NCBI GenBank assembly: GCA_034769895.1
Contig: CM068373.1
Span: 21,123,967 to 21,187,966 of the forward strand
Origin: Magicicada septendecula
Taxonomy: Eukaryota; Arthropoda; Insecta; Hemiptera; Cicadidae
Direction of reading: 5' to 3'
Length of the DNA: 64,000 nucleotides
Shown here: positions 1 through 11,100 of the stretch, one piece after another
Layout: each line of letters begins with the position of its first letter
How positions within the stretch are numbered: the first letter of the stretch is position 1
Program-made: the position numbers and the translations under genes
The notes under the pieces: model-generated
Told to the model about the DNA's origin: nothing
Database searches by the model: none
What the model saw: only the letters and a program-made list of their open reading frames with translations

Positions 1-1072
1 AATGTATCATATCATTGAAAAATTCTTACTGTGTTTGTTGACGACGATCAGAAAGAGACCCGTTTTGAAATCGGTCAACAACTGCGTACCAATGCAAATG
101 GTAATGAAAACTTTGGAAGACAATGGAAATAGCTCTGTAAAGATTTTACGAAGTCAGCAGCAAAATTTTGTACACACACGTTGTGTTAAGATCTTCATTC
201 TCACTTCGTTATAAACCCGCCGGACGGTGTGTGCCCGTGCCCACTACAGCGCGTGTAGCTCGAAGACTGAAGATCGTGACGGGACAGAGAAAACGGCATT
301 CAGGCGTCAAAACCTGTCGCTAGCAGCACTTAATTCTGCAGCTCGCTCTATGCGCTAGTTGACGTGCTACACAAATAGTTCGGTCTTTTTTTGAACACAC
401 CTCGTACATGTATAAAATAATATATCGTTCGTGGCAGGTAAGCATATCTCAGTTATGTAATGTTTACGTTTCCATTTTATTATTATGACTACAGCAATAA
501 AAAGGCAGGGAACACACACACACACACACACACAAAATTCGCGTTATTTCTGGCCTCACTCATGTTTATTTTCTTACATTTGCACGCTTTTTAAATGGAA
601 AGTGCCGAAACCCACACCAACATAACGCGTGCAAGCCGAAAAAATGGACATCAATTTGCTTCCTGTGGATCGCTGGGCAGTGTAACTGCACGTGTTTACA
701 GAGGAACGATTCATAGATAGACTTGTCGTCTTTAGGGAATGAACCCTCTGCAAGATGCTGAGGGTCCATGAGTGACTTCGGAGCGCTCCTTCTTTTTCCC
801 GTGTTTGTTCTGTGAAACATACGCTGTAGATTCGCAGCTTTACTCTAAGCAACGCTCAATAGGAAATGTTGAAAATTTTAGTCCACGGTGAACCCTCATA
901 CATACTAAACCTGCTCTGATGTTTTAATTACGGACATCATAATATTAAAACTTTGGAAACTTGAGCACTACTTAATGGAGATCAATCATTAACTTATACA
1001 AGCCATTAATTTTATGCATATTTTTTATATATATGTGTACAACGTTATCGGCAAAAAAGAAGTAGTTTTTGT
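1..1072. other. Unassigned DNA with a short (AC)n tract
   Basis: No gene is supported. 512-534 is a pure (AC)n microsatellite. A moderately GC-rich patch lies at about 215-360. Short frames at 566-852 on the minus strand have no motif I recognise. The 19 bases at about 491-509 (acagcaataaaaaggcagg) recur exactly at about 27880 in the leader of the gypsy element. Confidence 0.6.
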
Positions 1073-1125
1073 TAAAATTCCTTCCCGGGATATTTGGCCG
1101 TAGTCCAATGTTTTCTACAAAACCA

Positions 1126-1161
1126 GACGTTTTCGGCAATGCCATCGACTTCCATCATCAG
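1126..1161 (-). ncRNA. Weak hammerhead-like motif beyond the Penelope remnant
   Basis: Read on the minus strand, CTGATGA (1161-1155) is followed by an imperfect six-pair stem and then GAAAAC-GTC (1134-1126). The order matches a type I hammerhead core. However, an extra T follows CTGATGA, stem II has an A-G mismatch, stem III can pair only poorly, and stem I is about three pairs. It is probably the 3' region of a second repeat fused to the truncated Penelope element. I regard it as hammerhead-like sequence only. Confidence 0.22.
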
Positions 1162-1272
1162 TGAAAATCGAGTGCGATAACGTGAGGTGGTATATGTTAG
1201 TGACCACAGTACTGTGGTTAAGGCTGAAGCAGTAAGTAGAAAGAAGTAGTTTCTATGGTAATATTTCATTTC

Positions 1273-1340
1273 GAAAATGATTTTAAATTTAAATCTTAGA
1301 ATATGGAAGTCATGTATGGTTCTCCATACCGATATTTTAT
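1273..1340. repeat. 68-bp segment shared with the gypsy leader
   Basis: This segment matches 27922-27989 over 68 bp with one mismatch (ttt versus tat), in the same orientation. Both copies end at the same bases (gatattttat) and then diverge. It starts exactly where recognisable Penelope RT coding stops on the minus strand, so it marks a junction between the Penelope remnant and another repeat. Confidence 0.85.
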
Positions 1341-2770
1341 ATACGTTCCTCCTCTGCCTTGCTACTATTTTGTCTATAACTGTACTACTGTAACCGTTGG
1401 CCACCGCGATATACTTTATCGTATTAAGCTCATCGATGTAGTCTTCTGTCTCTAACGGAATTTTTAGTAATCTGTTAACCAATGAGTTGAATGATGCCAT
1501 TTTTTGTGCAAATGGATGAAATGAAGAAGCGTGAATAGTAATATCTGTGGCAGTTGGTTTCCTATAGATGCTGAACCTAAATAAATTATTTATTTTCCGC
1601 ACAGTTATGTCCAGAAAATTTAGGCTACTGTTATTTTCCATCTCCAACGTGAACTTTATTTTTGGGTGTATACTATTTATGTATTTACTCAAGGTTTCTA
1701 TTTGTGTATGCGTGCCATTAATAACAAGGAATGTGTCATACACATACCGAGTGTATGAGATGATATTTTTGTAAAACTTGTTTTTATGCGATAATATGTG
1801 TTCATTTTCAAAATGGTTAAGATAAAGATGGCCAAGAAACCACTGAGTGGCGATCCCATTGCGAAGCCGTCGTCCTGCGCAAAAAATCGGTTATCAAAAG
1901 TGAAATAATTCTGGCCTAATATTATTCTTAGCAACGCGATAAGTTCATGGATTTTTTGCTGATCTAAAGTGCCTGAATCCTCCAGGTTGTTCTGTAAAAT
2001 ATCAATCGTTTGGGGCACAGGGACATTAGTGTAAAGGTTCGTAACGTCAAAGGACACCAACTTATATTGTGGTAATACTACTAACGATTTCACTCTGTCC
2101 ACAAACTCAATACTATTTCTGACGCTGTGGTTAATGTCTATTTTAATATTACTTTTCAAGATCTGTAAAAGTTTCTTAGCTACCTTATACCCTGGTGCTG
2201 TGGTAGAATTAACCACAGGACGTATGGGCATATTCTCCTTGTGTATTTTTGGAAGGCCGTTAAGTGCGGGAGCTTGGGCGTGTATTGGTTTTAGCAGACG
2301 CATAGTGCGTGTATCAAATAGGCATGTGGATCTATTAATACAGTTGTTGATATCCCTAACGTAGTTTGTAGTGGGGTCTCTTGTCAAAGTACGTATGTTA
2401 TTATCGTGAATAAACTCATAAACTTTCTGTTTGTATTCGTCTTGATTTAGGATTACAATCGTATTGCCTTTATCAGCTTTAGTTATGATAGCATTATTGT
2501 TCTCGAGTTTTTGTTTAATATTGCGTACAGTTTTTATATCCCTGCGATATTTGTAGTCAGGTGGACGCTTTTCACTTTTCAACATACGGTTCAGTTTGTT
2601 ATTAATGAACACGCGAGCCTCGTTTTGTTTATCTTGATCACTTAGTATTTTAACGGCCGCTTCAGCATTAGTTACTTCGCGAATAATGTTGTATTTAGAT
2701 AGTCTTGGAAGGTTATAATTTAGGCCTTTGCTCAATAATTTCTCTTCTACTCTAGTAAAATTTATGTTGC
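1341..2770 (-). pseudogene. Penelope-like reverse transcriptase, broken
   Basis: Minus-strand RT of a Penelope-like element. From the N-terminus I see VEEKLLSKGLNY, KADKGNTIVIL, the family hallmark GLPKIHKE, RPVVNS, SFDVTNLYTNVPV (palm motif A) and GFAMGSPLSGF. Near 1831 the frame shifts by one base and continues as LNHFENEH, then TRYVYDTFL, RKPTATDITIHASSFHP and NRLLKIPLE. The catalytic YVDD box reads YVYD, so one metal-binding Asp is lost. Coding resemblance stops at about 1341, where an unrelated 68-bp repeat begins, so the C-terminus and this copy's own endonuclease are missing. The first ATG of the long frame is at 2735, but homology extends upstream to about 2770 and into the palindrome arm. 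Family assignment is firm. The copy cannot be active. Confidence 0.9.
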
Positions 2771-4126
2771 TATCGTTAACGATACGTGTATAAAATGTGT
2801 GTTTATTGTATGTATAACTACGGTCCGTTTGGTACTGTTTTTTTATGAACTATACTGTATGGTACTGTTAAAATATGTAAAAATTTTACACTTTGCCGTG
2901 GGAATAGACGTAATTACTTAAATTACCTTGAGTACGAAAGGGTAAGTCTAACTGAATCTCAATTTGCTAAGAGCGCTTCTAACGCAAAGCTGCCATCAGG
3001 CAAAGTAATTATACAACGGGTTAAACATAAATACGTGTCAACATAGATTATCTTACATTTAAGACAATTGTGTTCCGCGAACACTGGTTATAAGGATCAC
3101 AGGTAACACAAGAAACTAACAATTTATTTGGCAGAGACACTTTCAACAATATCACTTTATTTTCCTTGGAAATCATTTTTTGTAATTATATTCTAGTGAA
3201 TATTTTACTTATTAATTAGTTTTATTTCCTGCATTTAATTTAAACTAAAAACATTTAGTTATATGAATAGTAATATTCGCTAAAGTATGTAGAATTCTGC
3301 TTATTATAATAACCAACTGTAAAACATAGAAGTAAAAAATAACGCAAAATTTTAAATGAAAGTTTAGTGTAGTTTTTTTGTAAACATCTCCGTTCAGTTA
3401 CAATTCTGACTAAAAATAAAAAAGGCACTAAATTTTCATTTTACTTGCTTTTAAACAGCTTGCAGAGGTATAAATTTATTCAACAAGCCAGGCCTCACTA
3501 CAATTACACAGATTTATACGACATTAAATGTATCTAACACATGCCGAGGTTGGCAATTCCAGTCGTTCAACAAACCCCACCGCTATATATTTCCCTGCCT
3601 TGCCACACTTTTCATTAAAATTGCACTCAATCGTTTGCAGACGTTGGTATTTTGACACAGTCCACACCATATATATTATGTCTCCATCCATTAAGAGAGT
3701 TAATTGTTACCCTACCAAGAGAGCTTATTAGCTTCTTTGGATATATAAACATTTACTTTTGACTTTTAATATGAGATTTGGTTACCATGTTTTATTTTAC
3801 TGTACAAAATTATTTACGTTAAGTTTACATGAAGACATGTAAGCGTTTGTAACACCATAGTACTTAACTCTATGATTCCTCCAGATTCCTCCAAACCTCT
3901 ATCTGCTTTTCCGCTTTTCCTTTGTTTTTCCTTTCTGTTCGTAATTTTTCTTCCCTAATCACTGAGCTTTTCTATTTACAAAATTCATCCACTTTTTATC
4001 AACTATTTTCATAGCTTGTGCCACGTTCCTTTCTAAGCACCTACCAAGTTTAAACATTATTTTATACGGTCCAAGTCACTTTATATAGTAATGATTTACC
4101 TTATTGAAACCGTCCAGTGACTTCAA

Positions 4127-4184
4127 ATTGTAAATTTATGACGCGTTTCGAGTCTTATGACCCTTCATCAGATAATATCACTCA
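4127..4184 (-). ncRNA. Hammerhead-like ribozyme motif, left arm
   Basis: Exact mirror of the right-arm motif: on the minus strand CTGATGA occupies 4171-4165 and the GTC cleavage triplet ends at 4140. It lies between the upstream endonuclease end and the RT start, the position of the pseudo-LTR in Penelope elements, where hammerheads are known. See the right-arm entry for pairing and for the extra A that weakens the match. Confidence 0.5.
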
Positions 4185-4322
4185 CAAGGAGATCATCAAA
4201 TATTAAAATTCACAAAAACACAAAACACACATATGTAGATTAATAAAACCTATACAAGCGTCCGACACAGCGCACTGCGTGTGGCCCAATGGACTCTGAG
4301 CAAACGCGTGTCACGCCGTGTG

Positions 4323-4697
4323 TTATCTCATAATCAATTGTAGCGCGGTGTCATACAGCGGGTTTGATTTGAAATTTAATTTATCGTTAAGCATGCCATC
4401 ATGAGTAACTGGGTTATTATGTCCACTATAGATTTCAAATTCTTCCCATGCATCCATATAACGACCCTTACTACAATAATGTAAGGGTATTAAATTCGTA
4501 TTAAAATTCGTGTACGAATGGTTGCATGTAATTAAATGTCTTGTGAAATTAGATTTTATATTATCTATAGAAACACCTTTATTGATGAAATTATGTGGAG
4601 TGTGTTCCCGAAACCTTTTAATAAAAGGTCTCCCCGTTTGACCAATATAGAAACATTCACAATCATTACAAATTAATTTAATGATTCACAGTGATTG
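4323..4697 (-). pseudogene. Penelope GIY-YIG endonuclease end, left arm
   Basis: Mirror copy of the right-arm endonuclease, read on the minus strand and ending at 4323. Here the frame continues through the 28-bp centre and gives IIKLICNDCECFYIGQ, so it keeps a few more residues of the domain's N-terminus than the right-arm copy; a stop then closes the frame. The GIY-YIG nuclease is the C-terminal domain of canonical Penelope elements and nicks DNA for target-primed insertion. In a tandem Penelope arrangement this fragment would be the 3' end of an upstream copy, sitting in front of the pseudo-LTR and RT of the next copy. No catalytic core RT precedes it. Confidence 0.8.
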
Positions 4698-5034
4698 TGA
4701 ATGTTTCTATATTGGTCAAACGGGGAGACCTTTTATTAAAAGGTTTCGGGAACACACTCCACATAATTTCATCAATAAAGGTGTTTCTATAGATAATATA
4801 AAATCTAATTTCACAAGACATTTAATTACATGCAACCATTCGTACACGAATTTTAATACGAATTTAATACCCTTACATTATTGTAGTAAGGGTCGTTATA
4901 TGGATGCATGGGAAGAATTTGAAATCTATAGTGGACATAATAACCCAGTTACTCATGATGGCATACTTAACGATAAATTAAATTTCAAATCAAACCCGCT
5001 GTATGACACCGCGCTACAATTGATTATGAGATAA
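4681..5034 (+). pseudogene. Penelope GIY-YIG endonuclease end, right arm
   Basis: An open frame of 117 codons encodes the GIY-YIG domain: CFYIGQTGRPFIKRF with the catalytic-type Arg, then REHTPHNF, HLITCNHSY and DAWEEFEIY with acidic residues, ending QLIMR. The frame opens at the palindrome centre, so the ATG at 4681 is probably accidental and the domain is cut at its N-terminus. In intact Penelope elements it follows the RT in one protein; here no RT precedes it on this strand. I infer a frozen fragment of a tandem or inverted insertion. The domain identity is secure; function is unlikely. Confidence 0.82.
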
Positions 5035-5172
5035 CACACGGCGTGACACGCGTTTGCTCAGAGTCCATTGGGCCACACGCAGTGCGCTGTGTCGGACGCT
5101 TGTATAGGTTTTATTAATCTACATATGTGTGTTTTGTGTTTTTGTGAATTTTAATATTTGATGATCTCCTTG

Positions 5173-5230
5173 TGAGTGATATTATCTGATGAAGGGTCAT
5201 AAGACTCGAAACGCGTCATAAATTTACAAT
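5173..5230 (+). ncRNA. Hammerhead-like ribozyme motif, right arm
   Basis: CTGATGA at 5186-5192 is followed by an extra A, a stem II of GGGTC/GACTC with loop ATAA (5194-5207), GAAAC (5208-5212), a two-base loop and GTC ending at 5217, the expected cleavage site. The strands flanking the core pair as ATTAT-side TTAT with ATAA just after GTC (stem I, four pairs, then an internal loop). Very short stem III is typical of hammerheads reported in Penelope pseudo-LTRs, and the location between endonuclease and RT start fits. The additional A after CTGATGA departs from the consensus, so activity is uncertain. Confidence 0.52.
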
Positions 5231-6566
5231 TTGAAGTCACTGGACGGTTTCAATAAGGTAAATCATTACTATATAAAGTGACTTGGACCGTATAAAATAA
5301 TGTTTAAACTTGGTAGGTGCTTAGAAAGGAACGTGGCACAAGCTATGAAAATAGTTGATAAAAAGTGGATGAATTTTGTAAATAGAAAAGCTCAGTGATT
5401 AGGGAAGAAAAATTACGAACAGAAAGGAAAAACAAAGGAAAAGCGGAAAAGCAGATAGAGGTTTGGAGGAATCTGGAGGAATCATAGAGTTAAGTACTAT
5501 GGTGTTACAAACGCTTACATGTCTTCATGTAAACTTAACGTAAATAATTTTGTACAGTAAAATAAAACATGGTAACCAAATCTCATATTAAAAGTCAAAA
5601 GTAAATGTTTATATATCCAAAGAAGCTAATAAGCTCTCTTGGTAGGGTAACAATTAACTCTCTTAATGGATGGAGACATAATATATATGGTGTGGACTGT
5701 GTCAAAATACCAACGTCTGCAAACGATTGAGTGCAATTTTAATGAAAAGTGTGGCAAGGCAGGGAAATATATAGCGGTGGGGTTTGTTGAACGACTGGAA
5801 TTGCCAACCTCGGCATGTGTTAGATACATTTAATGTCGTATAAATCTGTGTAATTGTAGTGAGGCCTGGCTTGTTGAATAAATTTATACCTCTGCAAGCT
5901 GTTTAAAAGCAAGTAAAATGAAAATTTAGTGCCTTTTTTATTTTTAGTCAGAATTGTAACTGAACGGAGATGTTTACAAAAAAACTACACTAAACTTTCA
6001 TTTAAAATTTTGCGTTATTTTTTACTTCTATGTTTTACAGTTGGTTATTATAATAAGCAGAATTCTACATACTTTAGCGAATATTACTATTCATATAACT
6101 AAATGTTTTTAGTTTAAATTAAATGCAGGAAATAAAACTAATTAATAAGTAAAATATTCACTAGAATATAATTACAAAAAATGATTTCCAAGGAAAATAA
6201 AGTGATATTGTTGAAAGTGTCTCTGCCAAATAAATTGTTAGTTTCTTGTGTTACCTGTGATCCTTATAACCAGTGTTCGCGGAACACAATTGTCTTAAAT
6301 GTAAGATAATCCATGTTGACACGTATTTATGTTTAACCCGTTGTATAATTACTTTGCCTGATGGCAGCTTTGCGTTAGAAGCGCTCTTAGCAAATTGAGA
6401 TTCAGTTAGACTTACCCTTTCGTACTCAAGGTAATTTAAGTAATTACGTCTATTCCCACGGCAAAGTGTAAAATTTTTACATATTTTAACAGTACCATAC
6501 AGTATAGTTCATAAAAAAACAGTACCAAACGGACCGTAGTTATACATACAATAAACACACATTTTA

Positions 6567-6705
6567 TACACGTATCGTTAACGATAGCAACATAAATTTT
6601 ACTAGAGTAGAAGAGAAATTATTGAGCAAAGGCCTAAATTATAACCTTCCAAGACTATCTAAATACAACATTATTCGCGAAGTAACTAATGCTGAAGTTA
6701 ACTAA
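6567..6705 (+). pseudogene. Truncated start of Penelope RT, right arm
   Basis: The right arm repeats the start of the minus-strand RT in mirror image: NINFTRVEEKLL, GLNYNLPRL and IIREVTNAE. Homology stops at 6696 and a TAA follows at 6703-6705 in unrelated DNA. It marks the outer end of the palindrome and shows that the arm was copied from an element that included RT coding sequence. Confidence 0.85.
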
Positions 6706-9410
6706 TCATTATTTACCAAGTTCTTCAAATTTGGCACTTTTCAATGTACCAATTATTAATAAAACAGCATTTTCAGAAACGACAATGAAATGAGTTTATG
6801 CCAACAAAAAAAGCTACTGGAAGCAATTTTTAAGTAGGTTTACCACTATTTTTTGTTTTATTTGAAATTCGATTGCGTCTACGTAAACGTTTTACTAAGA
6901 AATCTTTACCAGTTGTATTATTGATCGTCGGTTTTGTAGTCTCCATGATAATCATAAGGATTGGGGTTTTAATCATGTATAGCTCTTTAGAAGCTGAAAG
7001 TTTCTGATAGGCCAAGATTGCGTTCCTCAAATCATTAACTAAATTAAAACTAATAACTAAAAAAAAAGATTTTCAGAAATATCACTTAAACTATAATAGA
7101 TGAAATATTTTTGACAAATATTCAATTTTCTTTATCCAGACCTTATAATAAACCACGTAAAATTTAACTAACTGAAACTGTAGGTCTATTCTAAACGCAC
7201 AGCTTTCTTGTAGTCAGCCAAACGTTTGTCTTCTTTGCTAATATTTTAGTTGGAATTAACTATTAGTTGGAATTTAGTTCACAAAAACTATTTGATTGAA
7301 ATACCTAATATAAGTCTTTGTTTGTTAAACCTTAACTAAACAGAATACATATAAAACATTACAAATACATACAATTAAAAAAAAAATATATATATATATA
7401 TATTGCGATAGAACACAGGATCATGATTAGCAATGAACTATGTATTATGCATGGATGACGAACATTCTCCTGTTTAAAATTGTCTTTTGTTCAAATTGGT
7501 TTTTTAGTTATAGTTTTTGTATTGTATTACCGATAAGAAATTAGAATAGGTCAAACTCTGAAGGATTTTATTTGTTATTTTTCTATGTAATGTGTTTGTG
7601 AAAGTGTGCGCGGGTGCGCGGGTGAGCGAGTTGTTAACGTTTTTCGATAGTGTCCGTTATAATTATCCGTCTGACATGAGACTTGAACAAGACATAAAGT
7701 TAAATATTAGATACAATTTCCCTATTTTCTATGATTTTCAAATAACTGTGAAGTATGAATTTTGTTATACGAAAACTTTATATGAAATTCACTCAAGCGT
7801 GGTATAATAAAATCCCTGATAATTATCTAGGCAGGCTTATGCCTATTCCATGCAAAATGTTGCATGAACAAATATGCGGGCCGTGTGCATTTATCATGTG
7901 ACTGGTAATTGGCCTATTAGAACGCAGCAAATTCATTGAAAATTGTCTGTTGCCATGTGCAGATCAAGTTAGTTCATCTTGAGCCTTCGTTTAGAAAACG
8001 TGCGGTTCGCGTTCAAGAAGTTTCTCTTACGGGAACTGGTAAACGGTGCGAAAGGTGTACTCAAAACTTGGAACTCTGTGTGAGTTTGTCTACAGATCCA
8101 AGTAATTCAGTTGTCATAATATAATTGTGAAATTTTTGTTGTTGTATCCGTGTTAGTTCAAGATTTCCTCATAGGGAATTCTATCGACCGCGATAGAACT
8201 GGTTGACGCGAGGACACTTGAAGACAAGCCGGAAGGATTGATTAGCAATTATTTTCTATTAAAATCGAACAAATATTGTTATTCGTTAATTTCTATATTA
8301 ACATAGAATAATTTCAATTGTTATTAATTTACTTACAAACCTCTGATAATACTGATATTTATTACTGAAACATGCATGTATTGAAACGACAAAAAGGCAA
8401 TACACTACTGGCAGAAGCAACTTATCACAAAATTACATAATAACAATGATTACAAAATTATAATGATAACACCAATGTCATGTCTGGAAGAATGACATTT
8501 ATTTTACTTCTCTTTATTTATTTATTTTACATTCATTTTATTTCATGACATTTATTTATATATTAAAGAAATTCTCTTTATTATAGAAAACAGTAAAGAG
8601 AAATAAATATTATAATAAGACAAGAATGCTGATACTACATTTAAAGAGCTATTTAATCTTATTCTCAAGTATACACTCAAAAAGAAAATATATGGCTGGA
8701 AACTAATGTAAAAGAGACCAATTCAACAGTTATTTGTTCAAGTTGAGCTAAAAGGAAGTCTGATTCTAAGGAGAGCAAGAAGCTCGGTATAATCACATAA
8801 ATGAGAAAGTCTTTGAGAAATCTATCAGAGCTTAGAGCAACAAAAACTCTATTCAGCATATATCATTCAATCGCTTTAAAAAAATCAGCTACCCTTGCAG
8901 TGAATGGAAGAATTAATGCTAACTATAATTTATTTTTTATCTAAAAGTGCTTATTTATTACAAACTGAAAGTACTGTTTTTAGCGTAAGAAAGAAAACTT
9001 AAGAAATCGAGGTAATTATTACTTTTTTAATTACTTCTGAAGCCCAAGATATGATGAGATGTAACCGTACGATTACAGTCAAGAGAACTTTCATGGCACT
9101 CCTCGCCACTAAGTCTACTCTATTTTACACATTATGGACTCTGTGAATTTAAACAGCTTTAACCAATAACCGATCTACGTACCAGCTAACATTACTACAC
9201 CCAAGAGAGATAAGATCCTTTTTGGTTGCTACCCAGGATGGTGGTTTTGGTTAAAACTATTTATCCTCAAATTATAATAAAAGTTAAATAAACTTGTATA
9301 GTAAAACCTCCATGTATAGTAAAAGTTAACCTGGATGCGTAGAGAACCTAAGGACCAGCATTGGAATGACCAAAATAAATAGAAACTAAAATTCGATAGG
9401 CGGCGATTGC

Positions 9411-9411
<1 letters not shown>
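6706..9411. other. AT-rich DNA without a recognised feature
   Basis: No frame carries a recognisable domain. A short (TA)n tract lies at about 7386-7402. The 60-78-residue frames here have no family features and are what AT-rich DNA gives by chance. Confidence 0.6.
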
Positions 9412-9452
<41 letters not shown>

Positions 9453-9457
9453 GTGTG
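9412..9457. repeat. (TG)n microsatellite
   Basis: About 22 TG units with one TGCG interruption near the right end. Confidence 0.97.
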
Positions 9458-9846
9458 TAATACATAGTGCTACGGCAACATGAAAAGGGGTAGAAAGTTA
9501 CAAAAAATTACGGAAAATAATAAATGTTCTGAAACTGTCTGGCTAACGTTTTTGGTTTTTAACGACACACGAATACACAAATTTGTATTAATGGATAGTT
9601 TTAAATAATTTCTAAATACATCTCCAAGCTTGTCGACAATTTGCGAAGGAGACCGCATGGAACTGTGGAATGTAACAGAAGTTTACGAAACAATGCGGGA
9701 CTTATTCTGTGTTCTTTGAACTTGCCAAGTGTCTCTATTCTTTGTATCTGTAACTAAAGTTAGGAGCAGACAGAATACAAACATTTTAAAAGTTGGAAAA
9801 CAAGAACTCTCTATCTGACAGCCGCAAAAGTTAAATAATAAACTAT

Positions 9847-9920
9847 TGTTACGACGGTTTCACGGATCGTGATATTATACAGTGGAAACAAAGTAACAGA
9901 CACCATTGAAGTCACTAAAT
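9847..9920 (-). mobile_element. LTR fragment, 550-bp TGTTACGAC family (copy a)
   Basis: Plus-strand TGTTACGACGG followed by tacagtggaaa and gacaccattgaagtcacta matches the end of the LTR family also found at 37.2, 40.2, 53.7 and 60.9 kb. Only 74 bp remain before a LINE fragment begins, so this copy is truncated. Orientation is minus because the family promoter lies on that strand. Confidence 0.75.
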
Positions 9921-10245
9921 CTTCTTCTTAAGTGGCGCTACAGCTCATGGAGACCCTTGAGCTTCTGAACAGTCCGCTCTAAGTCTCCATCTTCTCAGGT
10001 CGTCCTCAAGATCATCCACTCATCGTTTTCTGGGCCAATCCCTCCTTCTTCTTCCACCAGGTCTCCCTGTAAAAATTTTCTTAAACGTTGATGTCTATAA
10101 CATCCTCTGGACACTGCCCACTGGATTATAATTTTCTTTATGTCAGTGACTATCTGCTTCTCCATAGATTTGCTGGATTTCTGCATTCGTCCGTATTCTC
10201 CATGCCCCTTGGACGTTCGCTGCACCAAATATGTAATTTTGAATC
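9921..10245 (-). pseudogene. LINE pol C-terminal fragment
   Basis: On the minus strand, broken frames spell the tail of a non-LTR retrotransposon polymerase: EYGRMQ..., IKKIIIQWA, a Gly-Arg-rich GGRRRR-like run, PRKR and WMDDLED-type residues, with shifts between frames. The same 3' part is usual in insect LINEs annotated as craniofacial-development-like or RTE-like. It abuts copy (a) of the LTR family at 9920. There is no complete domain. Confidence 0.6.
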
Positions 10246-10779
10246 TTTTGCCATCGCTTAATTAAAGGTTTGATATGTCAAGAGCAAATAGAGTGTTGAC
10301 AAAATTGTGATATTGAGTGTAGTGTGTGTTGAGTGGCGAGAGAGTGTAGGGGTGGATCTTATTTTATGACGGCCAACTACAAATGAAAAATGTTACAGAG
10401 TCCTCGCACAGCCGAGAGAGAAGGGGATGCGATGATGGTGACAATGACATCCGTCACCATCGGCAGAGCAGGGTAGCGCAATGCTCCCTGAAGCCGTCAG
10501 ATTCAGCAACCTTACACCTACAGGACTCCAAGACACCGCTGGCCAAATGAACTAACTGGAATTTCTGGACTCTTCCAACATCACCACCAACATTAACCAG
10601 ACTGCTCTACAGAGTGTCATGTCAGTTCTTCAAAGCACAGGTGGGAGAATTCCAATAACTAAGTCAGTGAACAACAATCCACCGATTTTAGATCAAATTT
10701 AATTGACATTCTATACCAATGTAAAGACATGCTCTTAAGGGTACCAGAAGCCCAGTTTTCTGTTCACTAACATTGTAAT

Positions 10780-11100
10780 TAAACTCTTGATATAATTTAT
10801 ATTGTAATGTATAACTAAGATTCAATCTTTTGAAAGCTGCACTAAAATTTTTCATATAATTTGAATTTGTAACGTATAACCAAGATACAATCTTTTGAGG
10901 GTTGTGCTTAAACTTTTCACATGATTTAAATTTTGTAACTTATAACTGAGATTCGATCTTTCGAAAGCTGCTTGAACTTTCACATAATGTAATTTTGTAA
11001 CTTATAACTGAGGTTCAATTTTTTGAAAGCTGTACTTTAACTTTTCAAATAATGTAATTTTGTAACTCATAAATGAGATTTAATCTTTTGAAAGCTGTAC
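10780..11100. repeat. Minisatellite, five ~65-bp units
   Basis: The phrase gtaacttataactgagattc and its variants recurs at 10804, 10869, 10935, 10997 and 11062. Each is followed by aatcttttgaaagctg and then an AT-rich half. Spacings are 65, 66, 62 and 65. Units diverge by perhaps 10-20 percent. No coding potential. Confidence 0.92.

Larger units (their letters stand above)
2661..6696. repeat. Near-perfect 4-kb palindrome in Penelope sequence
   Basis: Left arm 2661-4664 and right arm 4693-6696 are reverse complements. Every pair I checked obeys x + y = 9357, from both outer ends to the centre, so the arms have no net indel over about 2 kb. I saw one mismatch (3045/6312). The centre is about 28 bp. 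Each arm holds, outward from the centre: a GIY-YIG endonuclease end, a hammerhead-like motif, about 1.4 kb of noncoding DNA, and the first codons of the Penelope RT. Only the left arm runs on into the rest of the RT. Mirrored 67-residue frames at 3528-3731 and 5626-5829 are by-products of the symmetry. Confidence 0.95.

Noticed and set aside
566-852. Minus-strand frames of 84 and 92 codons
   Set aside because: Two overlapping frames of similar length with no motif; I could not support either as a gene.
3528-5829. Identical 67-codon frames on opposite strands at 3528-3731 and 5626-5829
   Set aside because: Duplicated only by the palindrome; no family motif, and antisense to the noncoding part of the Penelope element.
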